64,000 nt of DNA from Clostridia bacterium (lineage in GTDB: Bacteria; Bacillota; Clostridia; Oscillospirales; CAG-272). The translations under genes and the position numbers were made by a program. Under the pieces are notes generated by a model. That model ran no database searches and was not told where the DNA came from. It was given only the letters and a program-made list of their open reading frames with translations. Positions 51,411 to 60,674 of this stretch are shown here, piece after piece; position 1 is the first letter of the stretch; each line of letters opens with the position of its first letter. The stretch spans positions 1 to 64,000 of the forward strand of contig JAFTLQ010000002.1 of the NCBI GenBank assembly GCA_017455905.1. Reading direction: 5' to 3'.

Positions 51411-51439
51411 TTGAAAAAATAAAATTAGTATGGTATAAT
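51411..51439 (+). promoter_or_regulatory. Promoter of the TMEM198-like gene
   Basis: TTGAAA (51411-51416), 17 bases, TATAAT (51434-51439). Confidence 0.82.
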
Positions 51440-51491
51440 GGGCACATGAATACATACGGTCGGCCACGCTTGACCGAGAAAGAGGAAACAA

Positions 51492-52202
51492 ATGCCCCAA
51501 TTCGTTACGGACCTGTTAGCATTTTTTGCCGCAGACGGTTGGTTCCTTACGCAAGTGAACAACCTCAAAGGCATCCTGGAGGGTGTGTTCCAGTACCTTC
51601 CCGCCATTATCCTTATCGCCCTTGGCCTTGTCGTGCTGTTCCTTGGTAAGAAGATCCTTCCCGTTGAGAAGTTTCTGCTCTTTTTGGGCGCAGGCTTCGT
51701 CGTAGGCTTCCAGCTTCTGGCACCCCTTGTTTGCGGATGGCTCCAGTGGGAGCAGACCAATCTGACCTGCTGCATCTTCGGTGGTGTTGTCGGCTTGATC
51801 GCAGCACTCCTCTTCAAGTTCTTGTACATCCTTCTGGTCATCGGTGCTTTCGGCGGTGGTGCCTTCGCAGGAACCTACTTCCTTATCGAAAATGTCGAGA
51901 CGTTCAAGAACGCTGTTTCGAGCGTTTCGTATCTCAACTACATCATTGCCGGTGTCGTTGCTGTTATCGTTCTTCTTCTCGCTTGGTGGCTGCTTAAGTA
52001 CATCGAAATGCTTGTTACCTCTATCATCGGTGCCGGTGCCGTTGTTCTCGGCGCACGTATGATCTACGATTTCCGCAGCGTTATTAATATTGGTACGCTG
52101 TCCGTTGCCGGCTATGAGCTTGCATGGATCTCGCTTGCCTTCATCGCTGTTATCGCACTCGTCGGCTTTGTTGTTCAGATCAAGACGAGAAGACTGTATT
52201 AA
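51492..52202 (+). CDS. Seven-helix TMEM198/DUF4203-like membrane protein
   Basis: 236 residues, mostly hydrophobic, with about seven membrane helices rich in Gly and small residues (LIALGLVVLFLGKKILP, FGGGAFAGTYFLI, IIGAGAVVLGARMIYDF). The pattern resembles TMEM198/TM7SF3-type proteins; function in bacteria is unknown. Codon use suggests good expression. It has its own promoter and terminator. Confidence 0.75.
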   Translation: MPQFVTDLLAFFAADGWFLTQVNNLKGILEGVFQYLPAIILIALGLVVLFLGKKILPVEKFLLFLGAGFVVGFQLLAPLVCGWLQWEQTNLTCCIFGGVVGLIAALLFKFLYILLVIGAFGGGAFAGTYFLIENVETFKNAVSSVSYLNYIIAGVVAVIVLLLAWWLLKYIEMLVTSIIGAGAVVLGARMIYDFRSVINIGTLSVAGYELAWISLAFIAVIALVGFVVQIKTRRLY

Positions 52203-52217
52203 TTTCATACGCTTACA

Positions 52218-52251
52218 AGAGCGGAGAGCATTCTCCGCTCTTTCTTTTTTT
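52218..52251 (+). terminator. Terminator after the TMEM198-like gene
   Basis: AGAGCGGAGA-gcat-TCTCCGCTCT followed by TTCTTTTTTTC. Confidence 0.92.
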
Positions 52252-52323
52252 CTTTGGCATCCTTTCTTACATTCTTACATTCTGCGCGATCGTGCGCGAA
52301 AAAAAGCGTTACACGCGATTTAT

Positions 52324-52347
52324 AAAATATTTTGCGCAAAATATTTT
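52324..52347. promoter_or_regulatory. Perfect 24-bp palindrome, candidate operator of the transketolase genes
   Basis: AAAATATTTT-GCGC-AAAATATTTT is perfectly self-complementary over all 24 bases. It ends 17 bases before the -35 box of the promoter at 52365. It is not followed by a T-run typical of terminators and lies after a separate, clear terminator. Confidence 0.6.
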
Positions 52348-52364
52348 CTTTGTCGCGAAAATTA

Positions 52365-52393
52365 TTGACTTTTCTGCCATAATAGTGTAAAAT
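52365..52393 (+). promoter_or_regulatory. Promoter of the transketolase genes
   Basis: TTGACT (52365-52370), 17 bases, TAAAAT (52388-52393). Confidence 0.75.
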
Positions 52394-52450
52394 ATATTAC
52401 TGAAAAGAAAAGACACCGTGTACCAACGGAGCAAAGAAAGGTTTTTCAAT

Positions 52451-53305
52451 ATGATGACTCCTTCCCGCGTCCTGGAACTGAAAAAACAGGCAAACGACAT
52501 ACGCATCGGTATCATCGAAGGCGTATACAACGCTGCTTGCGGCCATCCGGGTGGATCGCTGTCCATTGCGGACATCGTCACCTACCTGTATTTCGAGCAT
52601 ATGAACGTTGATCCTGCCCATCCGAAGATGGATGAGCGTGATCGCTTTGTCTTATCCAAGGGGCATACCGCTCCGGCTCTGTACGCCGCGTTGGCCCATC
52701 GTGGCTTCTTTCCGGTGGAGGAGCTGAAAACGCTTCGTAAGTTTTCCTCCCGTCTGCAAGGCCATCCCGATATGAAGAATATCCCCGGTGTCGATATGTC
52801 CACCGGCTCGCTCGGCCTTGGTATTTCCGCCGCATGCGGCATGGCCCTGGTCGGCAAGCTGGACGGCAAGCCCTATCGCGTATACACCGTCCTCGGCGAC
52901 GGCGAGAGTGAGGAGGGACAGGTGTGGGAGGCTGCGATGTTTGCCGCTCACTATAAGCTGGATAACCTGTGTGCCGTGCTGGACTTTAACGGTCTGCAGA
53001 TCGACGGCAAGATCACCGACGTCATGAATCCCACGCCCCACGACGAAAAGTTCCGCGCCTTTGGCTGGCACGTCATTACCATCGACGCACACGACTTTGA
53101 TGCGATCGACGCGGCGTTCCGCGAGGCACAGACCGTCAAGGGAAAGCCCACGCTCATTTTGGCCAAGTCCGTCAAGGGCAAGGGCGTTTCGTATATGGAA
53201 AACAACTGTGATTGGCACGGAAAAGCGCCGAAGGGCGACGAATATACCGTCGCTATGAATGACCTGCGCGCGATCGGTGCGGCGCTTGAAAAGGAGGAGG
53301 TATAA
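52451..53305 (+). CDS. Transketolase, N-terminal subunit
   Basis: Carries the TPP-binding half of a split transketolase that interconverts pentose-phosphate sugars. 284 residues from the ATG at 52451 (or 52454), with GAAAGG upstream. Motifs: GHPGGSLSIADI, RFVLSKGHTAPALYAAL, the Mg/TPP loop GDGESEEGQVWEAAM with LDFNGLQIDG. Split transketolases of about 280 and 310 residues are common in Clostridia. The next gene encodes the other half two bases downstream. Confidence 0.94.
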   Translation: MMTPSRVLELKKQANDIRIGIIEGVYNAACGHPGGSLSIADIVTYLYFEHMNVDPAHPKMDERDRFVLSKGHTAPALYAALAHRGFFPVEELKTLRKFSSRLQGHPDMKNIPGVDMSTGSLGLGISAACGMALVGKLDGKPYRVYTVLGDGESEEGQVWEAAMFAAHYKLDNLCAVLDFNGLQIDGKITDVMNPTPHDEKFRAFGWHVITIDAHDFDAIDAAFREAQTVKGKPTLILAKSVKGKGVSYMENNCDWHGKAPKGDEYTVAMNDLRAIGAALEKEEV

Positions 53306-53307
53306 GT

Positions 53308-54261
53308 ATGGCAGAGAAGAAAGCAACGCGTGAGGCCTACGGTGCCGCCCTCGTGGATCTCGGTGCAACGCACGATTTCGTCGTGCTGGACGCCGATCTG
53401 GCCGCTGCGACCAAGACAGGTATGTTTAAAAAGAAATTTCCCGACCGCTTTTTCAACTGCGGCATCGCGGAGGGCAATATGATCAGCGTGGCCGCCGGCA
53501 TTGCCGCTGCGGGAAAACGCGTATTTGCGTCCTCGTTTGCCATGTTTGCGGCAGGACGCGCCTTTGAGCAGGTGCGTAACAGCATCGGCTATCCCCACCT
53601 CAACGTCAAGATCGGTGCGACGCATGCCGGTATCACCGTCGGAGAGGACGGCGCGACGCATCAGTGTAACGAGGATATGGCGCTCATGCGCTCCATTCCC
53701 GGCATGACGGTCATCTGTCCGGCAGACGCGACCGAGGCATATGCTGCCGTGGCGGCTGCGCTGGATACGGACGGACCGATGTATCTGCGCTTCAGCCGAT
53801 ACGCCGTTCCCGATCTGAACGCCGAGGATCCGAGCTACCATTTTGAGATCGGACGCGGCATCCTTCGCCGCGACGGTCACGACGTGACGGTCATTGCCGT
53901 CGGCAATATGGTCGGCATGGCGCTGGAGGCAGCCGAGGCCTTGGCCGCCGAGGGCATTTCGGCGCGTGTCATCAATATGCACACCGTTAAGCCCATTGAC
54001 CGTGAGATCATCCTTCGCGCCGCCCGCGAAACGGGCGCGATCGTAACCGCGGAGGAGCACAGCATCATCGGCGGACTGGGAGCTGCTGTCTGCGAGGTCA
54101 CCTCGGAGGAGTGTCCCGTGCCGGTCCTTCGCGTCGGTGTTGAGGACGTCTTCGGACGCAGCGGCGACGTGCCGACGTTGATGAAGGCGTACGGTCTGAC
54201 CGCCGAGCATATCGTCGAGAGGGCCAAGCAGGCCATGGAAAAGAAGACGTCTTGTCGCTGA
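53308..54261 (+). CDS. Transketolase, C-terminal subunit
   Basis: 317 residues with the pyrimidine-binding domain (CGIAEGNMISVAAGIAAAGK, including the Glu that activates TPP) and the C-terminal transketolase domain (AVGNMVGMALEAAEAL, MHTVKPIDREII, EEHSIIGGLGAAV). It forms the enzyme with the preceding subunit. DXS is the main look-alike, but the split form and block order fit transketolase. Confidence 0.94.
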   Translation: MAEKKATREAYGAALVDLGATHDFVVLDADLAAATKTGMFKKKFPDRFFNCGIAEGNMISVAAGIAAAGKRVFASSFAMFAAGRAFEQVRNSIGYPHLNVKIGATHAGITVGEDGATHQCNEDMALMRSIPGMTVICPADATEAYAAVAAALDTDGPMYLRFSRYAVPDLNAEDPSYHFEIGRGILRRDGHDVTVIAVGNMVGMALEAAEALAAEGISARVINMHTVKPIDREIILRAARETGAIVTAEEHSIIGGLGAAVCEVTSEECPVPVLRVGVEDVFGRSGDVPTLMKAYGLTAEHIVERAKQAMEKKTSCR

Positions 54262-54274
54262 AGGAGGTACCTCA

Positions 54275-54973
54275 ATGAAACGAATTTTGCTGAAGCTGTC
54301 GGGCGAGGCGCTTTCGGACGCGAACGGACATATATATGATAACACCTTTGTGGATCGGGTGGCTGAGCAGATCGGTGCCCTCGTGAAGGAGGGCTACGAG
54401 ATCGCGCTTGTCATCGGTGCGGGCAACATCTGGCGCGGCCGTCAGGGCGTCGAGATGGACCGCATGACCGCCGATCACATGGGCATGCTGGCTACGGTTA
54501 TCAACTCGCTTTGCATGAAGGACGCGCTGATGCGCGCAGGAACCAAGGCGGTCGTCATGTCGGCCGTGGCGATGCCGCCGTTTGCCGAGGGGTATAATGC
54601 CGAGACCGCACGGGCGCATCTGCAGCAGGGAACTGTCGTCATCTGCGGCGCGGGACTTGGTATGCCGTTTATTTCCACGGACACCGCCGGTGCCGTTCGG
54701 GCGGCCGAGCTGCAGGCAGACGCTATGTTCATGGCGAAAAACGTAGATTATATTTATACGGCCGATCCTCGCAAGGATCCGTCGGCGGAAAAGCTGACCC
54801 GTGTCAGCTGCTCGTACATTCTGGAGCACCGTTTGGGTGCGATCGACCTGACGGCCGCTGCCTTCTGTCTGTCGACGGGTATGCCGATCCAGATCTTCGG
54901 TCTGTCGCATCCCGAGGATATCGCCAAGGCTCTGCACGGCGAAAAGGTTGGAACCTTCGTCGTTGCCGAATAA
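54275..54973 (+). CDS. pyrH: UMP kinase
   Basis: Phosphorylates UMP to UDP. 232 residues with LLKLSGEALSDANG, GAGNIWRGRQG, DHMGMLATVINSL and YTADPRKDPSAEKL, all characteristic of bacterial PyrH. AGGAGGT precedes the ATG. It opens the conserved series pyrH-frr-uppS-cdsA-dxr-rseP-ispG-polC, the usual gene order in Bacillota. Confidence 0.96.
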   Translation: MKRILLKLSGEALSDANGHIYDNTFVDRVAEQIGALVKEGYEIALVIGAGNIWRGRQGVEMDRMTADHMGMLATVINSLCMKDALMRAGTKAVVMSAVAMPPFAEGYNAETARAHLQQGTVVICGAGLGMPFISTDTAGAVRAAELQADAMFMAKNVDYIYTADPRKDPSAEKLTRVSCSYILEHRLGAIDLTAAAFCLSTGMPIQIFGLSHPEDIAKALHGEKVGTFVVAE

Positions 54974-55013
54974 TACCGAATACTACCGCTATACGAATAA
55001 AAGGAGATAGAAC

Positions 55014-55568
55014 ATGAAATTCGATACCAAAGAATTTGAAGTTAAAATGCAAAAGAGCGTAGCCGCCTACAGCGACAATCTGTCGACCATCCGCGCCGGC
55101 CGTGCCAATCCCGATATACTCAAGAAGATCACCGTGGATTATTACGGCTCTCCCACGCCCATCTCCTCGATCGCGGAGATCAAGACGGCCGATGCCCGTA
55201 CGCTCGTCATCAATTCTTGGGATAAGAGCGCGCTGAAGAATATCGAGAAGGCCATCATGACCTCCGATCTCGGCATTCACCCCCAGAATGACGGCAGCTG
55301 CATCCGTTTGTCCATTCCTCCTATGACCGAAGAGAGAAGAAAGGAGCTGACCAAGCAGGTCAGCAAGATGGGTGAGGAGGCGAAGGTCGCCATCCGTAAC
55401 ATCCGTCGTGACGCCAACGACAAGATCAAGGCGCAAAAGAAGGACAGCGTGCTGACGGAGGACGAGGCAAAGGCCGGTGACAAGTCCGTACAGGATCTGA
55501 CCGATAAGTACATCAAGGAGATCGACTCCGTTACGAACGCAAAGACCAAAGAGATCATGGAAATCTGA
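55014..55568 (+). CDS. frr: Ribosome recycling factor
   Basis: Splits the post-termination ribosome together with EF-G. 184 residues, full length, with LSTIRAGRANPDILKKITVDYYG near the N-terminus (visible as RAGRANPDIL), IPPMTEERRKELTKQ and a three-helix bundle interrupted by the beta domain. AAGGAGA precedes the ATG. Forty bases after pyrH. Confidence 0.97.
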   Translation: MKFDTKEFEVKMQKSVAAYSDNLSTIRAGRANPDILKKITVDYYGSPTPISSIAEIKTADARTLVINSWDKSALKNIEKAIMTSDLGIHPQNDGSCIRLSIPPMTEERRKELTKQVSKMGEEAKVAIRNIRRDANDKIKAQKKDSVLTEDEAKAGDKSVQDLTDKYIKEIDSVTNAKTKEIMEI

Positions 55569-55580
55569 GGATACGTCCGT

Positions 55581-56300
55581 ATGTTTTTTAAGAAGAAAAC
55601 GGTACAGACACCCGTGACCGACGAGCGCCTCAATTCCGTCGCCATCATCATGGACGGAAACGGACGCTGGGCCAAGCGCCGCGCCCTGACGCGCAGTGCC
55701 GGGCACGTAGCCGGTGCCGCCAACATCAAAAACGTTCTGCGCCTGGCACGCGACTTTGATATTCACTACCTCACCCTTTACGCTTTTTCCACCGAAAACT
55801 GGAAACGGCCGAAGGAGGAGGTCGATGGGATCATGAAGCTTGCCGTTCAATATCTGGATTCAGCGATCGATGAGATGAAAAAGAACGATCAGATCTGTTT
55901 TCGTTTCGTCGGAGATACGAGCGTCCTATCGGACGAGATTCAGGAGCGCATCGCCCTCGTCCGATCGATGGATCACGGGCAGCCCTTTGTATGCAACGTC
56001 GCGCTGAACTACGGTGGACGTGATGAGATCCTTCACGCGGCCAACGAGGCTGTGAAGGACGGGATCACGCACATCACCGCACAGGATATTGACGAACGGT
56101 TGTATACCGCCGGCACGCCTCACCCCGATCTTTTGATCCGCACGGGTGGGGAAATGCGCGTGTCTAACTTTCTCCTTTGGCAGATCGCTTATACGGAGCT
56201 GTACGTGACGAAGACGCTTTGGCCGGACTTCGGCCGTAAGGAGTTTTTGGGCGCGATCGATGCCTTTTACGGCCGCGATCGCCGCTTCGGCGGACTTTGA
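55581..56300 (+). CDS. uppS: Undecaprenyl diphosphate synthase (isoprenyl transferase)
   Basis: Elongates farnesyl diphosphate to the C55 lipid carrier for cell-wall synthesis. 239 residues with the catalytic IIMDGNGRWAKRR, LTLYAFSTENWKRP, NVALNYGGRDEI and DLLIRTGGEMRVSNFLLWQ. All residues of the cis-prenyltransferase site are visible. It starts 12 bases after frr. Confidence 0.96.
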   Translation: MFFKKKTVQTPVTDERLNSVAIIMDGNGRWAKRRALTRSAGHVAGAANIKNVLRLARDFDIHYLTLYAFSTENWKRPKEEVDGIMKLAVQYLDSAIDEMKKNDQICFRFVGDTSVLSDEIQERIALVRSMDHGQPFVCNVALNYGGRDEILHAANEAVKDGITHITAQDIDERLYTAGTPHPDLLIRTGGEMRVSNFLLWQIAYTELYVTKTLWPDFGRKEFLGAIDAFYGRDRRFGGL

Positions 56301-56336
56301 TGCTCCCACATCAACCGTTTCAGAAAGAAGAACCGA

Positions 56337-57176
56337 ATGAAGCAACGTATAATAACCGGCATCGTTATGGCCGCGGTCGGCATTCCGGTGCTGTGGTTTT
56401 CCGATTACTTTGTATTCCCCTTGATGATTGCGCTGATGTGCGTGATCGCCGTCTTTGAAATGCTGCGCGTGCACGGATGTCACAACCGCTATGTGTTAGC
56501 GATCCCCGCCTACGTGCTGGCGGCGGCGCTCCCCTTCGGAGCGTACATTTGGCTTCACGTGCTCGCCTATGCTGTCGCAGACTATATTGCGCTTTTGGCG
56601 CTGGCGGCCGTGCTGTATCTTTTATATATGATGTTTGTGGCTGTCCTGGCACAGGGGCAGCTGTCCTTTGCCGACGTGGCAGGCATCTTTACCACCTCGT
56701 TTTACGTTATCGGCGCCTTTTCTGCGGCTGTCCTTTTGCGATACATGGAAAACGGGCTGTATCTCATCATCCTCGCGCTCCTTGGCTCGTGGATGTGCGA
56801 CATATCGGCGTATTTTGTCGGTACGCTGATCGGAAAGCATAAGCTGGTGGAAAAGCTCAGCCCCAAAAAGACGGTGGAGGGATCGGTCGGCGGCATCCTG
56901 TTTTCGACGCTCGGTTGCCTTTTGTACGGCTTGATCCTGCATACGTGGTTTGAGGTAACGCCCAACTATCTGATCCTTGCCGTATGCGGTATTTTGCTGT
57001 CGGTCGTCTCACAGATCGGTGACCTGTTTGCCTCGCTGATCAAGCGTGAGCGCGGCGTTAAGGATTACGGCCGTATCTTCCCGGGACACGGCGGTGTCAT
57101 GGATCGCTTTGATTCCATTTTGGCGGTAGCACTCGTGCTGTTTGCCGTGTGCCTGTTTGCACCGCCGATCGTTTAA
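56337..57176 (+). CDS. cdsA: Phosphatidate cytidylyltransferase
   Basis: Makes CDP-diacylglycerol for phospholipid synthesis. 279 residues, about eight membrane helices, with the CDS signature LIKRERGVKDYGRIFPGHGG followed by MDRFDS near the C-terminus and SPKKTVEGSVGG earlier. AAGAA lies before the ATG. Co-directional with uppS, as in most Bacillota. Confidence 0.96.
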   Translation: MKQRIITGIVMAAVGIPVLWFSDYFVFPLMIALMCVIAVFEMLRVHGCHNRYVLAIPAYVLAAALPFGAYIWLHVLAYAVADYIALLALAAVLYLLYMMFVAVLAQGQLSFADVAGIFTTSFYVIGAFSAAVLLRYMENGLYLIILALLGSWMCDISAYFVGTLIGKHKLVEKLSPKKTVEGSVGGILFSTLGCLLYGLILHTWFEVTPNYLILAVCGILLSVVSQIGDLFASLIKRERGVKDYGRIFPGHGGVMDRFDSILAVALVLFAVCLFAPPIV

Positions 57177-57189
57177 CGGACGTTTCCCT

Positions 57190-57268
57190 GGACTGCTGGG
57201 TGGAGAGCGGACGTCGCTGCCGACGGATGCCAAGCTTGGCAGTCCTTTTCATACCGTGCATGGCACGG
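57190..57268 (+). other. Hairpins between cdsA and dxr
   Basis: GGACTGC (57190-57196) can pair with GCAGTCC (57239-57245), followed by TTTTC. CCGTGC-ATG-GCACGG (57254-57268) is a second stem just before the dxr ribosome site. They could attenuate or stabilise the transcript. Confidence 0.45.
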
Positions 57269-57287
57269 ATCTAACGAGAGGAGCGCT

Positions 57288-58457
57288 TTGCGCGATACGA
57301 TCATGAAAACCATTGCTGTCCTTGGTGCCACGGGCTCGGTTGGCACGCAGGCGCTGGACGTTGCCCGAGCACGCGGCTATTGCGTTGACCTGATGAGTGC
57401 GCATCGGAACGTGCGCGCCGCCGAGGCGTTGGCACGCGAGTTTTCACCGACCTTTTTGTGTATGACCGACGAGGCGGCGGCCGCCGATATGCGCGTGCGC
57501 CTGGCTGATACGTCGATCGAGGTCTTGAGCGGCGAGGCAGGTCTGCGTGAGGGCATTGCGCGCTCCTGTGCCGAGACGGTCGTGCACGCCATCCTTGGTG
57601 CGGCGGGGCTTTCCCCGACGCTTGCGACGATCGACAGCGGTAAACGCCTCGCTCTTGCCAACAAGGAATCGCTCGTGATCGCCGGGGACATCGTTATGGC
57701 TCGCGCGAGAGCCAAGGGGGTGGACATCCTTCCCGTGGATAGCGAGCACTGCGCCATTTTCCAATCGCTCCTGTCCGGCAAGCGCGAGCAGGTCCGCCGT
57801 TTGCTTCTGACGGCCTCCGGAGGCCCGTTCTTCGGATACAGCCGTGAGCAGCTGGCTGCCGTTAGTGCCGAGGATACGCTTCGGCATCCCACGTGGCAGA
57901 TGGGAAGGAAGATCACGGTCGATTCCGCTACGCTAATGAATAAGGGCTTTGAGATCCTGGAGGCGGCACACCTGTTCTCGGTGCCGGCTACGGCGATCGA
58001 GGTCGTCGTTCACCGCGAGAGCATATTGCATTCCGCCGTTGAATATATTGATAACACCGTCATCGGTGAGTTTTCTCTTCCCGATATGCGCATGTGCGTC
58101 CAGTATGCGGTGGACTATCCCGACCGCTGTGCGTCGCATGGGGAGCCGCTTGACCTGGTGCGCCTCGGCCGTATGACCTTCTTCGCGCCCGATCGGGAGG
58201 CCTTTCCTCTTTTGACGCTTGCCGAACGTGCGAGCACCCTTGGCGGCGGTATGGGCGCGGTGCTGAACGCGGCCGACGAGGTCGCCGTCGACGCCTTCCT
58301 GCACGGTCATCTGACCTTCCTCGGTATAGCGGACTGTGTTCAGTCAGCCTTTGAGGACTGTCTGCCGTATCGCTCAGCCGCTACGTTGGAGGAGCGCATG
58401 GAGGCGGACCGTTACGCACGCGACCGCGCGCGTATCTATATCGAATCGCTCGGATAA
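57288..58457 (+). CDS. dxr: 1-deoxy-D-xylulose 5-phosphate reductoisomerase
   Basis: Second step of the non-mevalonate isoprenoid pathway, making MEP. 389 residues from a TTG at 57288 close after GAGAGGAG; an ATG at 57303 gives the canonical MKTIAVLG start but lacks a well-spaced ribosome site, so the start is uncertain. Motifs: NADPH loop LGATGSVGTQAL, metal site PVDSEHCAIFQSL, the flexible loop TASGGPFF and MGRKITVDSATLMNKGFE. Upstream of rseP and ispG. Confidence 0.95.
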   Translation: MRDTIMKTIAVLGATGSVGTQALDVARARGYCVDLMSAHRNVRAAEALAREFSPTFLCMTDEAAAADMRVRLADTSIEVLSGEAGLREGIARSCAETVVHAILGAAGLSPTLATIDSGKRLALANKESLVIAGDIVMARARAKGVDILPVDSEHCAIFQSLLSGKREQVRRLLLTASGGPFFGYSREQLAAVSAEDTLRHPTWQMGRKITVDSATLMNKGFEILEAAHLFSVPATAIEVVVHRESILHSAVEYIDNTVIGEFSLPDMRMCVQYAVDYPDRCASHGEPLDLVRLGRMTFFAPDREAFPLLTLAERASTLGGGMGAVLNAADEVAVDAFLHGHLTFLGIADCVQSAFEDCLPYRSAATLEERMEADRYARDRARIYIESLG

Positions 58458-58476
58458 CTGATGAAAGGATACCGTT

Positions 58477-59529
58477 TTGAACACGTTTCTTACCATTTTG
58501 TATACAATTTTGGTGTTTGGCCTGCTGATCTTCATCCATGAGTTCGGCCACTTTATCTTTGCTCGCATCTTCGGTGTGACGGTAAAGGAATTTTCCATCG
58601 GCATGGGCCCTCGCCTTTTTTCCATCGTATCGAAAAAGAGCGGCACGCGCTATTCCATTGCTGTCTTGCCCTTTGGCGGCTACGTTGCCATGGACGGGGA
58701 GGACGAGGAATCGAGCGATCCAAACGCCTTTTCCCAAAAGCCTGCCTGGCAGCGCTTTATTATTACAGCCGCCGGCGCGTGTATCAATTTGCTGTTTGGC
58801 TTTATCGTTCTGATCATTCTGGCGTCTACGATGAAGCTGTTACCGACGACGACCATCCACTCGTTTTACACGAAGGAGGAAACGGGGTATACCGTTTCCA
58901 CGCAGGACAGCGGCCTCAGGGCAGGGGATACCATTATCCGCATCGGTAACAAGCGCGTGCGCTTCGCCGACGAGCTGAGCTACGAGGTCATGCGCCAGGG
59001 CTATGAGCCTGTTGACGTGACGGTGCTTCGTGACGGCGAGGAGCTCGTGCTGCCGGATTTCGTATTCCCGACCGCGAACGAGCAGGAGCAGACCTTTGGC
59101 ATGACGGATTTCATCGTGTACGGCAAGGAGCCGACGGTTGCCTCGGTGCTCACCTACGGTGTGCGCAAGGCGGTGCTGACGGTGCGTATGTGCTGGGAGT
59201 CGCTCTTTGACCTGATCACGGGACGGTATACCATTGCCGCGGTATCCGGTCCTGTCGGTATTTCCTCGGCCATCGGTACAGCGGCCGAGAGCGGCTTCAG
59301 CTCGCTGATGTATCTCGTCGTCATGATCAGCATCAATTTAGGCGTAATGAACCTGCTTCCCATTCCCGCCCTGGACGGTGGACGGCTGCTCAGCCTGCTG
59401 ATCGAGATGGTGGTGCGGCGCCGCCTGCCGCAAAGGGTCGAGGGAACGATCAATGCCATCGGCTTGATACTGCTGCTTGGCTTCTCATTCCTTATTCTTA
59501 TCAAGGACGTGCTTGCCCTGATCCTGTAG
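58477..59529 (+). CDS. rseP: Site-2 membrane metalloprotease RseP
   Basis: Intramembrane zinc protease that releases membrane-bound regulators. 350 residues with the active site LIFIHEFGHF in the first helix, a PDZ domain (about 120-200; QDSGLRAGDTIIRIGNKRV) and the second metal motif NLLPIPALDGGRLL near the C-terminus. The start is a TTG at 58477 with GAAAGGA seven bases before; no in-frame ATG is available nearby. Confidence 0.94.
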   Translation: MNTFLTILYTILVFGLLIFIHEFGHFIFARIFGVTVKEFSIGMGPRLFSIVSKKSGTRYSIAVLPFGGYVAMDGEDEESSDPNAFSQKPAWQRFIITAAGACINLLFGFIVLIILASTMKLLPTTTIHSFYTKEETGYTVSTQDSGLRAGDTIIRIGNKRVRFADELSYEVMRQGYEPVDVTVLRDGEELVLPDFVFPTANEQEQTFGMTDFIVYGKEPTVASVLTYGVRKAVLTVRMCWESLFDLITGRYTIAAVSGPVGISSAIGTAAESGFSSLMYLVVMISINLGVMNLLPIPALDGGRLLSLLIEMVVRRRLPQRVEGTINAIGLILLLGFSFLILIKDVLALIL

Positions 59530-59595
59530 CCGAAACGAGACGATACCGTTCGGCTGCAAGGCTTCTATAAGGACGAACAAAAAGGAGACGGACGT

Positions 59596-60672
59596 ATGAA
59601 CGATTTTACCGCGCGAAGACAAACGAGAGCTCTGCGTGTCGGAGCACGGACCATTGGCGGTGGCGCGCCCATCTCTATTCAATCAATGACCAACGCCGAT
59701 CCGCATGATACCGAGGCCGTTGTACGGCAGGTGGAGGCGTTGCAGGCGGCCGGCTGTGATATCGTGCGCCTTGCCGTGCCCGATCTTGCGTCCGCCGACA
59801 TCTTTCACACACTCAAGGCGCGCGGCATTCGCGTACCCTTGGTGGCGGACATCCATTTCAATTATAAGATCGCTCTGCGTGCCATCGAGGCGGGGGCGGA
59901 CAAGATCCGCATCAACCCGGGAAATATCGGCTCGCGTGAAAAGACCGAGGCGGTCGTAAAGGCGTGCCGCGAGCGCGGACTGCCGATCCGCATCGGCGTC
60001 AACACGGGCTCTCTTGAGCCGTCGCTTCTGTCGAAATACGGCCGCCCGACGGCACATGCCCTGGCCGAGAGTGCCATGCACCACGTGCAGATCCTGGAGG
60101 ATCTTGATTTTCACGATATTGCTTTGTCGGTCAAGGCGTCGGACGTTGGTATGATGATCCGCGCCAATCGACTGCTGGCAGAGCAGACGGATTATCCCAT
60201 CCATCTCGGTGTGACCGAGGCGGGGGCACGCTACACGGCCGCGATCAAGAGTGCCGTTGGCATCGGGACGCTGCTTGCCGAGGGCATCGGCGACACGGTA
60301 CGCGTATCCCTGACCGAGGACCCCGTGCGCGAGGTAGCTGCCGCCGAGGCGATCCTTCGTACGTTGGGGCTTACCGACCGTCCGCATATGAACATTGTTT
60401 CTTGCCCGACCTGCGGGCGCACGCGCATCGATCTTATCCCGCTGGTGGAAGCCTTTGAGAAACGGGCTGCTGCCGAGGGGGTACTGCAAAAGCCGATCAA
60501 GGTCGCCCTGATGGGCTGTGCCGTTAACGGTCCCGGCGAGGCGCGCGAGGCCGATATCGGTATCGCGGGCGGCGACGGCGAGGGCCTGCTCTTTAAAAAG
60601 GGCGAGATTCTTCGCAAGGTGCCCGAGGAGCAGCTGATCGACGCGCTGATCGATGAAATCAAAAGGATGTAA
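59596..60672 (+). CDS. ispG: 4-hydroxy-3-methylbut-2-en-1-yl diphosphate synthase
   Basis: Iron-sulfur enzyme of the MEP pathway making HMBPP. 358 residues: TIM barrel (ISIQSMTNADPHDTEAVVRQ, shown in part, and DIHFNYKIALRAIEAGADKIRINPG region) and a cluster domain with VSCPTCGRTRIDL and GCAVNGPGEAREADIGIAGG, supplying the three Cys and a Glu ligand. AAAGGAG precedes the ATG. Two bases separate it from the polC start. Confidence 0.96.
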   Translation: MNDFTARRQTRALRVGARTIGGGAPISIQSMTNADPHDTEAVVRQVEALQAAGCDIVRLAVPDLASADIFHTLKARGIRVPLVADIHFNYKIALRAIEAGADKIRINPGNIGSREKTEAVVKACRERGLPIRIGVNTGSLEPSLLSKYGRPTAHALAESAMHHVQILEDLDFHDIALSVKASDVGMMIRANRLLAEQTDYPIHLGVTEAGARYTAAIKSAVGIGTLLAEGIGDTVRVSLTEDPVREVAAAEAILRTLGLTDRPHMNIVSCPTCGRTRIDLIPLVEAFEKRAAAEGVLQKPIKVALMGCAVNGPGEAREADIGIAGGDGEGLLFKKGEILRKVPEEQLIDALIDEIKRM

Positions 60673-60674
60673 CC

